From AV69 sp036498205 (GTDB taxonomy: Bacteria > Verrucomicrobiota > Verrucomicrobiia > Chthoniobacterales > UBA10450): 8,211 nt of DNA. The number at the start of each line of letters is the position of its first letter. The first letter of the stretch is position 1. Below, piece after piece: positions 1-5,798 of this stretch. The stretch is taken from the NCBI GenBank assembly GCA_036498205.1, contig DASXIC010000014.1, positions 1 to 8,211 of the forward strand, given 5' to 3'. Both the position numbers and the translations under genes were made by a program. Below the pieces are notes generated by a model that saw nothing but the letters and a program-made list of their open reading frames with translations, did no database searches and had not been told where the DNA came from.

Positions 1-174
1 TTCTACACCCAGCGGCTGGGTTCCTTTGTTCGAGGCCGCAGCACCTTGCGTGATGTGAAAGGATTCTTCGGACAAGCCCAGAGTACCGAACGCCGTCCTG
101 ACGGATTTATTTTTTACTACGCGATCCAGGTTTACAATCCATTCGAGGATCGCTCAGGCCGTGGCGGCCGCTAA
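1..174 (+). CDS. 3' end of an unrecognised protein (partial)
   Basis: Frame 1 is open from the first base to a TAA at 172-174 and gives the last 57 residues of a protein whose start lies before the window. The fragment begins FYTQRLGSFVRGR, has an aromatic, beta-like stretch GFIFYYAIQVYNPF and ends in a Gly/Arg-rich tail (RSGRGGR). I do not recognise a family and see no catalytic motif, signal or membrane segment in the part that is visible. It is on the same strand as the dioxygenase gene, which starts 104 bp later, so the two could be co-transcribed, but the gap is large enough for a separate promoter. The reading-frame call rests on being open to the edge and on natural-looking composition; it is too short to be certain. 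Confidence 0.55.
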   Translation, partial: FYTQRLGSFVRGRSTLRDVKGFFGQAQSTERRPDGFIFYYAIQVYNPFEDRSGRGGR

Positions 175-278
175 GAGAACACCGCAGTAGAGAGTTTTTG
201 CCGGCGAGAATTAGGGAAAATGCCCTGAGATTTAAAATCCGTAGTGGCCGCCTGTTAATTGCAGGGCGATTGTTAGGC

Positions 279-1217
279 ATGCAACTACTCGGCATTCATC
301 ACCTGACCGCCGTAACGGCAAATGCGCGAGGAAATATCGATTTCTACACCGAGTCTCTTGGACTCCGACTCGTAAAGAAGACGGTAAACCAGGACGACGT
401 TTCCTCTTATCACCTCTTCTATGCCGATGGTAAAGGAACGCCTGGAACGGATATCACGTTTTTCGATTGGCCCGCAGCTCGTGAACGCCGGGGCACGCGC
501 AGCATCAGCCGAACAGCGTTCCGCGTTTCCAGCGAAACCACTCTCCATTGGTGGCGGGACCGTTTGGCAAAGCTTGGCGTCAAAAACTCCGGTGTGATGG
601 ACCTCGATGACAGGCCGACAATAGAATTCGAAGACCCGGAAGGACAACGTCTCGCGCTCGTCGTCGAGGACAACCGTAGCGATCAACAGCCGTGGGAAAA
701 CAGCCCGGTACCGGCCGAGCATCAGATTCATGGGCTGGGTCCAATCACCATGAGTATTATCAACTTTCCAGCGACACAAAGCCTTCTGACCAAGGTGATG
801 AATATGCGACACGCGCGTGAATATTCGCAAGCGAAATGCGGGATTCACGTTTTCGAGATGGGCGGTGGCGGGGCTGCAGCGGAACTCCACGTCCGGGTCG
901 AGCCTGATTTGTCGCCGGCGCAACTCGGCGCCGGAGGTGTTCATCATGTGGCCTTTCGCACACCCGGCATCGATGAATACCAGGCGTGGTTCGAACGACT
1001 CAACCAGATGAATATTCGGTCGAGCGGACCGATCGATCGCTTTTATTTTCGCAGTCTCTACTTTCGCGAACCAAACGGTATTCTATTCGAAATCGCAACC
1101 GACGGGCCTGGGTTCGCCACGGATGAGCCGCTTGATCAGCTTGGCCAGCATCTTTCGCTTCCACCTTTTCTGGAAGACCGCCGCCGTGAAATCGAAGCCG
1201 GCCTCAAGCCGATCTGA
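279..1217 (+). CDS. Two-domain glyoxalase-family ring-cleaving dioxygenase (MhqO/MhqA-like)
   Basis: A 312-residue vicinal-oxygen-chelate protein. Known members of this family are Fe(II) extradiol-type dioxygenases that open (hydro)quinone or catechol rings, often for quinone resistance. Domain 1 covers about residues 1-130 and opens with MQLLGIHHLTAVTANARGN and LGLRLVKKTVNQDD, both hallmarks of the family. Domain 2 covers about residues 145-300. Visible metal-ligand candidates are His7/His8, His222/His223 (GGVHHVAFRTPG) and Glu271 (LFEIATDGPG). Length is typical and the protein should be cytoplasmic. The frame also extends upstream to a TTG at 198, but the ATG at 279 matches the usual N-terminus of the family exactly, so I chose it; the ribosome-binding site is weak. 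A possible -10 (TAAAAT, 233-238) lies upstream without a good -35. The methyltransferase follows 17 bp after the stop. The exact substrate cannot be read from sequence. Confidence 0.9.
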   Translation: MQLLGIHHLTAVTANARGNIDFYTESLGLRLVKKTVNQDDVSSYHLFYADGKGTPGTDITFFDWPAARERRGTRSISRTAFRVSSETTLHWWRDRLAKLGVKNSGVMDLDDRPTIEFEDPEGQRLALVVEDNRSDQQPWENSPVPAEHQIHGLGPITMSIINFPATQSLLTKVMNMRHAREYSQAKCGIHVFEMGGGGAAAELHVRVEPDLSPAQLGAGGVHHVAFRTPGIDEYQAWFERLNQMNIRSSGPIDRFYFRSLYFREPNGILFEIATDGPGFATDEPLDQLGQHLSLPPFLEDRRREIEAGLKPI

Positions 1218-1234
1218 CGTCTCCTCGAACGAAT

Positions 1235-2044
1235 GTGAAAGACGATCATACCAGATTTTCCGGGTCCATTCCGGCGGCCTACGATCGCTATCTCGGACCG
1301 ATTCTCTTCCAGCCGTACGCCGAGGATCTGGCAGCACATCTCCAACTGGAAGAGAATAGTTCGGTTCTAGAGTTGGCTTGCGGTACCGGTGTTTTGACTG
1401 AGATCCTTCGCAGCCGGTTGCCTTCCCACGTAAAACTGACCGCGACCGACTTAAACGAGGAAATGTTTCAACACGCGAAAGGTAAGTTTGGGGAAGGCGA
1501 AGATGTTCAGTGGTTGCAGGCCGACGCGTCTAGTTTGCCTTTTGCAGATGGCTTATTCGACGCGGTCGTATGCCAGTTTGGCATCATGTTCGTTCCGGAC
1601 AAAGCGCTGGCCATAGGCGAAGCCTACCGCGTCTTAAAGCGGAACGGTTTGTTTCTGTTCAATGTGTGGGACGCGATGGAACACAACGAACTGGCGCGGC
1701 TCACGCATGAGGTTGTCACCAGCTATTTCGATAAAGACCCCCCAGCCTTCTACGAGGTCCCATTTAGCTTCCATGATCGGAGCGAAATCGAACGCGCATT
1801 AAAAAAAGCTGGGTTTCAAAACGTTCAGATCGAAGTTGTGCCCAAACTTTCTGGAGTAAGCCGGGCCCGAGACGCAGCTTTAGGATTACTAGAAGGGAAT
1901 CCCGTTGCAGTTGAGATTACCGAGCGCGATCCAGCACTGTTGCCGATCATCACGGATGCCGTTGCCAAGGCGATTCTTACTCGTTTTGGAGAATCGGATT
2001 TTCGTGCAGCCATGCAGGCGATTGTTATCCAAGCGCGGAGGTGA
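1235..2044 (+). CDS. Class I SAM-dependent methyltransferase
   Basis: A 269-residue Rossmann-fold methyltransferase of the UbiE/Methyltransf_11 type, transferring a methyl group from S-adenosylmethionine to an unknown small molecule in the cytoplasm. Motif I is VLELACGTG (residues 44-52). The acidic ribose-binding position lies in TATDLN (69-74). An adenine-region DAS follows at about 97-99, motif II is DAVVCQFGIMF (109-119) and the motif III region is LKRNGLFLF (134-142). The N-terminal FSGSIPAAYDRYLGPILF is typical of a common subgroup of soil-bacterial methyltransferases. The start is GTG: the only nearby ATG (1233-1235) is out of frame and runs straight into TGA. No clear Shine-Dalgarno is present, so translation may depend on the dioxygenase gene ending 17 bp upstream. 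Co-transcription with that gene suggests processing of an aromatic or quinone-like compound, but this is inference. Confidence 0.88.
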   Translation: MKDDHTRFSGSIPAAYDRYLGPILFQPYAEDLAAHLQLEENSSVLELACGTGVLTEILRSRLPSHVKLTATDLNEEMFQHAKGKFGEGEDVQWLQADASSLPFADGLFDAVVCQFGIMFVPDKALAIGEAYRVLKRNGLFLFNVWDAMEHNELARLTHEVVTSYFDKDPPAFYEVPFSFHDRSEIERALKKAGFQNVQIEVVPKLSGVSRARDAALGLLEGNPVAVEITERDPALLPIITDAVAKAILTRFGESDFRAAMQAIVIQARR

Positions 2045-2068
2045 ATCGTCATCTGGGTGTGCCGCCAG

Positions 2069-3211
2069 TTAGCCAGCGGTTGCGGCAGCGATTTTCGCCC
2101 GGAAAACGTTGCGGCGCTGCCGTAGTTGAAGAAAAGGACGTTCGACAGCGAAGAAAAGAGTAGTTCCAACGATGGCAATCGCGCCAAGAACCATGCAAAT
2201 CGCAATTGCAGAACTGGGCGCGATGCCACGCTCTTTGCAAATGCCTTCGATCCAGTGGATCGCGAGCTTGTGGCTTAAGTAGGTGCTGTAGGCGATGCTG
2301 GCGATAAAGGCGGCACCGGGAACAGCAATGCGGGCAAACGGTAGGCGCGGACTGACCGCACAGATGAGGAATCCGGCCATTCCGAATGCGATGAGAGGAA
2401 ATTGCCAGATACACATCGAAACCGTCAGCTCGTCGCGTTCTCCGAGGTAAAGTGCGTAGACGATCAGGCCAAGCGCCAACAGCCACAGCCAGAGAGCGGT
2501 GGAAACCAGCTTGGTCCACCATCGCGTCCGGAATTGTTCGATCGCGGCCAGGCAGGCGCCGAGCGTGAGTGGATCAAGTCGGGGCCAGGTCGGATAGTAG
2601 ATGAATCGCTGAAAGCCACGAAATGGCACGGCGCCGTCGGCAGAAATAAACCAGGCGATAGCGGCACGCAAAAAAACTCCCGCAACCAAAACAACAATAG
2701 CCACGGCAATTCCACCGCGTTTCCACCGTGCAACCAGAAGGAGAACGAATGGTAATGCCAGATAGAATTGGGCTTCTATACAAAGCGACCACGCATGCGA
2801 GAAGGCGGTGCCGCCGCGAAGCCCGATGTTTTGAACAAAGCCGAGGAACTTCCAAGCCGGAGGGATATCGGGAAACTCACGCAGATCGGGCAGGAAGAAG
2901 TAAACCGCGAGCACTACCAGATACGCAGGCAAAATGCGCAGGGCCCGACGCCAGAAGAACAGGAACAGATTGGGAGATTGATCGCGCCGGATTGGTCTGA
3001 GAAGCTGCCCAGCGATCAGATACCCGCTGAGAACGAAAAACAGATCGACGCCAATCCAGCCGAAGCGCTGAATATTGCCTGGCAAGCGGAACCCGAAAAT
3101 TCCGGCGTGGTAAAAGACCACCAAAAGAATCGCAAAAGCACGGAGAAGATCGAGTCCCGGTTGTCGTGACCGATTAAGAAACCGCGGATCCGCCGGAGGC
3201 AAGGAGCTCAC
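2069..3211 (-). CDS. Acyltransferase-3 (OafA/NodX-type) multi-pass membrane protein
   Basis: A 380-residue integral membrane O-acyltransferase. The family uses acyl-CoA to acetylate or otherwise acylate surface sugars, lipid A, O-antigen, peptidoglycan or secreted glycans. The N-terminal signature LDLLRAFAILLVVFYHAG includes the conserved His35. Next come WIGVDLFFVLSGYLIAG (52-68), the arginine-rich FWRRALRILPAYLVV (about 86-100) and HAWSLCIEAQFYL (about 139-151). The C-terminal AVERPFLQLR is the usual family end. About ten hydrophobic segments can be counted. The usual WSLSVEEQFY motif is present as WSLCIEAQFY, with the second acidic residue replaced by Ala. The start is GTG at 3209-3211; a TTG three codons downstream is an alternative. 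The gene converges on the methyltransferase with only 24 bp between stops and no clear terminator there. It may be read from its own promoter in the gap after sir2, or with the upstream minus-strand genes. The substrate is unknown. Confidence 0.9.
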   Translation of the reverse strand: MSSLPPADPRFLNRSRQPGLDLLRAFAILLVVFYHAGIFGFRLPGNIQRFGWIGVDLFFVLSGYLIAGQLLRPIRRDQSPNLFLFFWRRALRILPAYLVVLAVYFFLPDLREFPDIPPAWKFLGFVQNIGLRGGTAFSHAWSLCIEAQFYLALPFVLLLVARWKRGGIAVAIVVLVAGVFLRAAIAWFISADGAVPFRGFQRFIYYPTWPRLDPLTLGACLAAIEQFRTRWWTKLVSTALWLWLLALGLIVYALYLGERDELTVSMCIWQFPLIAFGMAGFLICAVSPRLPFARIAVPGAAFIASIAYSTYLSHKLAIHWIEGICKERGIAPSSAIAICMVLGAIAIVGTTLFFAVERPFLQLRQRRNVFRAKIAAATAG

Positions 3212-3238
3212 CCTAAATAGAAACCGTGTTGACCGGTT

Positions 3239-3268
3239 AGTATACGTGACTCACGTATATGGTCGCAA
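3239..3268 (-). promoter_or_regulatory. Candidate sigma-70-like promoter for the acyltransferase gene
   Basis: Read on the minus strand, TTGCGA (3263-3268; 4 of 6 to the -35 consensus) is followed after an 18-bp spacer by TATACT (3239-3244; 5 of 6 to the -10 consensus). Transcription would begin near 3232, leaving a leader of about 20 nt before the GTG at 3211. The spacer and part of the -10 are covered by the 19-bp palindrome, an arrangement typical of repressor-controlled promoters. The -35 is imperfect and lies inside the 3' end of sir2, so this remains a prediction. Confidence 0.4.
3241..3259. repeat. Perfect 19-bp palindrome, candidate operator
   Basis: The sequence TATACGTGA-C-TCACGTATA is a perfect inverted repeat with 9-bp arms around a single centre base. 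It covers the sir2 stop codon (3251-3253) and lies 30 bp upstream of the acyltransferase GTG, overlapping a predicted -10/spacer. The size and symmetry suit a homodimeric regulator with a helix-turn-helix fold. No T-run follows and the loop is one base, so a transcription terminator is unlikely. The regulator that would bind is not visible in this window. Confidence 0.6.
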
Positions 3269-4099
3269 TCTGCAATTGAAAGAGTCCTCTAATCCTAGAG
3301 ATGCGGCCGTTTCAGCACCCAAAGCGGCCTCCACGGCCGAGCCGAAAATTTCGCCTACGTCTCCCTCCAATCGCAGCGTCACGCATTGTTCATGATCGTG
3401 ATCGGTCGCTCCTCGATTGATAATAATGTAAGGCGCTCCCCGTTGCGCGGCCATAAGAGGAAATGACGCGGCGGGATAGACCGACAAGGTCGAGCCCAGC
3501 GCCAGCACGAGGTCGGATTCCCTCGCGGCCCGACTCGCTCGCTCCAGTTCCAGCGCATCCAAGTCCTGACCGAAACTGATTGTCGCCGGTTTCAAAAATC
3601 CTCCGCATTCGCACAATGGTGTCCGTCGATTGATTCGAAAATATTCGAAATGCGGCGCTGGATCTCCGCGCCAATGGCAGCTTTGACATTCGACCAAGGC
3701 GTTTGTGCCGTGAAGTTCAATGAGAAGCTCTGTACCGGTGCCAGCAAGTCGGTGGAGCCCATCTATGTTTTGCGTAATTACTGCGCGTAATTTGTTCGCC
3801 CGCTCCAACCGCACGATCGCATGGTGGACTTCATTGGGCAGCGCAGCACGGAAAGCGTCGTGACCTTCGAGCTTGTAATCCCAATGTTCGATCCGCGCCG
3901 CTTCCGAGGTCATGAATTGCTGGAAATATACCGGCTGCCGCCGCGTCCAGACCCCTTCCGGGCCACGAAAATCCGGAATCCCACTACCAGTGGAGATTCC
4001 CGCGCCGGTAAAGATCAGGGCTTTGCGCGAAAGACGCAGGTAATCCGCGAGGGTCATGCCCTGACGGTTCAAGCTTTTAAGCCCACCTCGGTTTTCCAT
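3251..4099 (-). CDS. Sir2-family NAD-dependent protein deacylase (sirtuin)
   Basis: A 282-residue sirtuin that removes acetyl or other acyl groups from protein lysines, consuming NAD+ and releasing nicotinamide. Visible motifs (numbered from the ATG at 4099): FTGAGIST with GIPDFRGPEGVW (about 30-51), NAD binding; TQNIDGLH (109-116); and LHGT with catalytic His130. The zinc ligands form CxxC (138, 141) and CxC (163, 165), followed by GGFLKPATISFGQ and the GSTLSVYPAA loop (about 202-211). All catalytic positions are intact. The frame extends six codons further to a TTG at 4115-4117, and a third candidate ATG is at 4055-4057; I chose 4099 because a GAAGAA purine stretch precedes it and enough residues remain before the Rossmann core. 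It stands 78 bp after the unknown gene 4178-4711 and 39 bp before the acyltransferase. No Sir2-linked defence partner such as an Argonaute, HerA or a TIR protein is nearby, so it looks like a housekeeping deacylase. Confidence 0.93.
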   Translation of the reverse strand: MENRGGLKSLNRQGMTLADYLRLSRKALIFTGAGISTGSGIPDFRGPEGVWTRRQPVYFQQFMTSEAARIEHWDYKLEGHDAFRAALPNEVHHAIVRLERANKLRAVITQNIDGLHRLAGTGTELLIELHGTNALVECQSCHWRGDPAPHFEYFRINRRTPLCECGGFLKPATISFGQDLDALELERASRAARESDLVLALGSTLSVYPAASFPLMAAQRGAPYIIINRGATDHDHEQCVTLRLEGDVGEIFGSAVEAALGAETAASLGLEDSFNCRLRPYT

Positions 4100-4177
4100 T
4101 TTCTTCGAGCAACACAAGTAGAAATTAGTTACCGGATAAGATTAGCCGGAACTTCTACGGCAAAAGGAAGAACTGCG

Positions 4178-4711
4178 TTACTTTGTAAAATATTTCGCCA
4201 GGAGCGATTGTCCGCTCGCGCCTGTTAGACTGGCGCCCGCATTACTCTTTAAAAGAGCCTGCAAAAAAGCCCTGGCTTCATCTTTCACTGTAGACGGCGA
4301 ATCGGATTGATTGATCTCAACAATCACCTTCTCTACTGCTGAGGCGATCGCCTGTTGCTGTGTGGTGTTAGCAACGATCGGCGCGTCTTGCGCCACAGGC
4401 GTAGCGGTCCGCGCCCTTTCATCAACGGAAACTGAAATCGGCGCTGCCACCGCACCTTCGAGAACCCTGACCCCAAGGTCGTTGATTTTGGCAAAACCCG
4501 CTAAACGTCCCATGCCGCTCTGATCCTCAAGAGGCGCCCAATCGATAAGACCATATTCTGAAAGCTGAGCGAGAGCGCGCAGCCAATCACGGCGATTCAC
4601 GCCTTGAGGTGGAGGAACAGCCTGCTCAGCACCGCCGAAGGGAACAGGATCTTCCAAGCGACGTTGGTAGAGAAATTGCAGAACGTATCCCCTGACAACG
4701 GAATCCTTCAT
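4178..4711 (-). CDS. Protein of unknown function with winged-helix-like N-terminus
   Basis: A 177-residue protein that I do not recognise. The N-terminal part (about 1-88) looks like a winged helix: VVRGYVLQFLYQRR, then a Pro-rich segment, RDWLRALAQLSEYGLIDW and GFAKINDLGVRVLEG, the helix-helix-wing pattern of transcription-factor-like or effector domains. A low-complexity Ala/Val/Thr linker (about 89-115) leads to a C-terminal helical segment (AIASAVEKVIVEINQ; VKDEARAFLQALLKS) and a small-residue tail (NAGASLTGASGQSLL). There is no signal peptide or convincing membrane span, so it is probably cytoplasmic. ATG at 4709-4711 is preceded by AAAGG, a weak ribosome-binding site. It lies 76 bp after the lipoprotein gene and 78 bp before sir2 on the same strand. 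DNA binding or protein-protein contact are possible roles; neither is shown. The coding call rests on length, composition and fit to its neighbours. Confidence 0.75.
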   Translation of the reverse strand: MKDSVVRGYVLQFLYQRRLEDPVPFGGAEQAVPPPQGVNRRDWLRALAQLSEYGLIDWAPLEDQSGMGRLAGFAKINDLGVRVLEGAVAAPISVSVDERARTATPVAQDAPIVANTTQQQAIASAVEKVIVEINQSDSPSTVKDEARAFLQALLKSNAGASLTGASGQSLLAKYFTK

Positions 4712-4787
4712 GGCCTTTGAAGTATGCCCTGCCGTGTGCGTTCCAACAACTCATCTTGCCCTTGGTTCCAGCGGGAACGACAGAAGG

Positions 4788-5153
4788 TCACAGGAATTTG
4801 ATTGCAATGACGCGCGCATGTCCCTTCCCATCCGGGATTGATATTCCGGCTGTTGTTTGACTCGGGAGCAGGATCACCGCATCGGCGCCACGCCTGGCCG
4901 CTTCCTTCACGGCAAACTCGACCCCTCCGGATCTGCGCCACATCGCGCGGTGAGCGTTCTCCACTTGGACCCATCCAAGGACACGATACGGCCGATCGGG
5001 TGGACCCTGATAAACCGGCAGCTTAAAGTCATGTTGCACAGTTGCGCCCGTGGCAAAAGGCCACTCCTGCTGCTGGCCCACGTAGGCAGTATAATTCACC
5101 TGAGTGCAGCTGCAGAGCATACCTGCTAACCACACGATCACGGTTTTCTTCAT
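4788..5153 (-). CDS. Small putative lipoprotein of unknown function
   Basis: A 121-residue exported protein. It starts MKKTVIVWLAGM with a short hydrophobic core, and LCSC (13-16) fits a lipobox with Cys16 as the probable lipidated residue. The mature part contains FKLPVYQGPPDRPYRVLG (43-60), then WVQVENAH, a helix VEFAVKEAARRGADAVILLP (78-97) and a closing strand ARVIAIKFL. The pattern of strand, then an AxxxGADAVI helix-strand, resembles small periplasmic or outer-membrane alpha/beta lipoproteins of the YbjQ/DUF4156 kind, in which an Ala-Gly-Ala-Asp-Ala segment is common; this similarity is by eye only. It is the first gene of the minus-strand series, with an upstream stretch (rightward of 5153) holding a weak TATAAA (5233-5238, minus). 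No Shine-Dalgarno is close to the ATG. Function unknown; location probably the inner leaflet of the outer membrane or the periplasmic face. Confidence 0.75.
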   Translation of the reverse strand: MKKTVIVWLAGMLCSCTQVNYTAYVGQQQEWPFATGATVQHDFKLPVYQGPPDRPYRVLGWVQVENAHRAMWRRSGGVEFAVKEAARRGADAVILLPSQTTAGISIPDGKGHARVIAIKFL

Positions 5154-5350
5154 TGGCTAGTCACTTTCCCAGGCCGGAGAATCGGTTGCATTCACTGTTT
5201 CGCACAGACGCATCCACTAGAGCAATCGGAGTTTTATAAGCAAAGGCGTTGAGCGTTGGGGCTGATCACTGATTTAGCCGAGGAGGAACTAATTATCAGC
5301 GTTTCTTAACAAGAGCCGGATTGCAATGAGCATATATTGGTTCGGATGCC

Positions 5351-5407
5351 ATGTCTCAACCGGACATTAAGCGTAGACTGATTGCATTACCCGACGGCAT
5401 CGACTAA
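5351..5407 (+). CDS. Possible 18-codon micro-ORF in frame with the 68-residue gene
   Basis: ATG at 5351 opens an 18-residue frame (MSQPDIKRRLIALPDGID) closed by TAA at 5405-5407. It is in the same frame as the 68-residue protein, whose ATG lies nine bases after this stop. Either it is a leader peptide, a former N-terminal extension cut off by a stop codon, or chance. No Shine-Dalgarno precedes it. Translating ribosomes would pass through the left arm of the hairpin at 5396-5416, so it could affect access to the downstream start. This is a weak call. Confidence 0.2.
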   Translation: MSQPDIKRRLIALPDGID

Positions 5408-5416
5408 ACCGATGCC
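5396..5416 (+). repeat. 7-bp inverted repeat directly before the start codon at 5417
   Basis: GGCATCG (5396-5402) and CGATGCC (5410-5416) are perfect complements around a 7-nt loop (ACTAAAC). The right arm ends at the base before the ATG, in the space where a ribosome would bind. In RNA this stem could hide the start of the 68-residue gene. The stop of the upstream micro-ORF falls in the loop. Confidence 0.45.
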
Positions 5417-5623
5417 ATGCCGCGTAAGAGAGCGAAAAAGGAATTCCCCGCCAGGCGAAAATTCAACCTTCGCAGAGACGCCAGTATTGGTACCGGCCAA
5501 CAAAAAATTGAGCGTGTATTCGGCTTACCGGAAGGCAGCGTTCGCCTGCACCTGCCAAGCGGCCGCCCGGCCCGTGCCGACAAGAGCGTTCGTGCACTTT
5601 TGGCGGATTGGAAAAAGCAGTAA
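5417..5623 (+). CDS. Small basic protein of unknown function
   Basis: A 68-residue, strongly basic protein. The N-terminus is MPRKRAKKEFPARRKFNLRR, followed by a compact segment with KIERVFGLPEGSVRLHLPSG and a C-terminal helix ADKSVRALLADWKKQ. The Lys/Arg-rich start suggests nucleic-acid or ribosome contact; no signal peptide is present. I do not recognise the family. Codon use is natural (no rare-codon clusters, GC-rich third positions in most boxes), unlike the overlapping frame 5382-5708, which reads as a Ser/Pro/Cys-scattered shadow. There is no Shine-Dalgarno before the ATG, and the upstream hairpin and in-frame micro-ORF make the translation start unusual. A hairpin cluster follows within about 90 bp. 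It could be a small DNA-binding protein, but this is only a composition-based guess. Confidence 0.6.
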   Translation: MPRKRAKKEFPARRKFNLRRDASIGTGQQKIERVFGLPEGSVRLHLPSGRPARADKSVRALLADWKKQ

Positions 5624-5712
5624 CCCGCGAAGCATCACTATTTCTGTTGCCGTTAGCTTTGCACGGCCCTCAGAAGACTTCATCGACTACGAGGAAATTG
5701 TAGATTGAAAGT

Positions 5713-5729
5713 CAACTCCAAGAGAGTTG
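5713..5729. repeat. Short hairpin, 6-bp stem
   Basis: CAACTC (5713-5718) and GAGTTG (5724-5729) form a perfect 6-bp stem with a 5-nt loop (CAAGA). It lies about 30 bp upstream of a stronger hairpin in the gap between two convergent genes. There is no T-run, so on its own it is a poor terminator; it may be part of a tandem structure at the transcript end. Confidence 0.4.
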
Positions 5730-5759
5730 CCGGACCCCATTATGGTCGCGACGAGGGTC

Positions 5760-5790
5760 GGTTCTGGAGTGCGAAATGCTCTCCAGAACC
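5760..5790. terminator. Strong hairpin between convergent genes, probable terminator
   Basis: GGTTCTGGAG (5760-5769) and CTCCAGAACC (5781-5790) form a perfect 10-bp stem. Two further pairs (GC/GC) close around a GAAAT loop after one T/T mismatch. On the + strand it is followed by GTTTCACTTCAATATTTCTT, T-rich but not a clean T-tract. On the minus strand, just after the stop of the PepSY-like gene at 5799, no T-run follows. It could end transcripts from both sides, better for the + strand. Confidence 0.6.
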
Positions 5791-5798
5791 GTTTCACT

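Larger units (their letters stand above)
5154..5416. other. Intergenic stretch between diverging genes, with structured elements and micro-ORFs
   Basis: These 263 bp separate the start of the lipoprotein gene from the start of the 68-residue protein. There is no sizeable ORF. It contains a perfect AGGAGG (5281-5286) with no ATG, GTG or TTG at usual spacing. That motif sits in the loop of a GCTGAT/ATCAGC inverted repeat (5261-5266 and 5295-5300). Two overlapping micro-ORFs follow (5326-5370, 14 codons plus stop; 5351-5407, 18 codons plus stop), and then a hairpin directly before the ATG at 5417. A TATAAA on the minus strand (5233-5238) could be the -10 for the lipoprotein gene, but no good -35 accompanies it. 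Confidence 0.5.

Noticed and set aside
285..947. 220-residue minus-strand ORF opposite the dioxygenase gene
   Set aside because: It is fully antisense to a well-supported two-domain protein; the product has shadow-like composition (scattered Arg, Cys, His) and no recognisable domain.
1825..2522. Minus-strand ORFs at 1825-2229 and 2049-2522 spanning the convergent gene ends
   Set aside because: Both overlap confident genes in other frames and are Arg/Ser/Pro-rich shadows.
2768..3169. 133-residue + strand ORF inside the acyltransferase gene
   Set aside because: Complementary shadow of a confident membrane protein; its hydrophilic Gln/Glu/Lys-rich product is what hydrophobic codons give when read in reverse.
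3251..4117. Sir2 as part of an anti-phage defence system
   Set aside because: The protein is a standard-length deacylase with complete zinc and catalytic motifs and no fused or adjacent effector, Argonaute, HerA or TIR gene.
4765..4778. GTTCC/GGAAC hairpin after the lipoprotein gene
   Set aside because: A 5-bp stem without a T-run is expected by chance in a window of this size.
5326..5370. 14-codon micro-ORF (MSIYWFGCHVSTGH)
   Set aside because: Very short, no ribosome-binding site, overlaps the other micro-ORF; the faint resemblance to a transposase start (GxDVS) is too weak to call a mobile-element relic.
5382..5708. 108-residue + strand ORF overlapping the 68-residue gene in another frame
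   Set aside because: It starts at TTG, has a scattered Ser/Pro/Cys/Arg composition and no domain. The overlapping 68-residue frame has an ATG and a protein-like pattern. The acidic end (EDFIDYEEIVD) is intriguing but alone is not enough.
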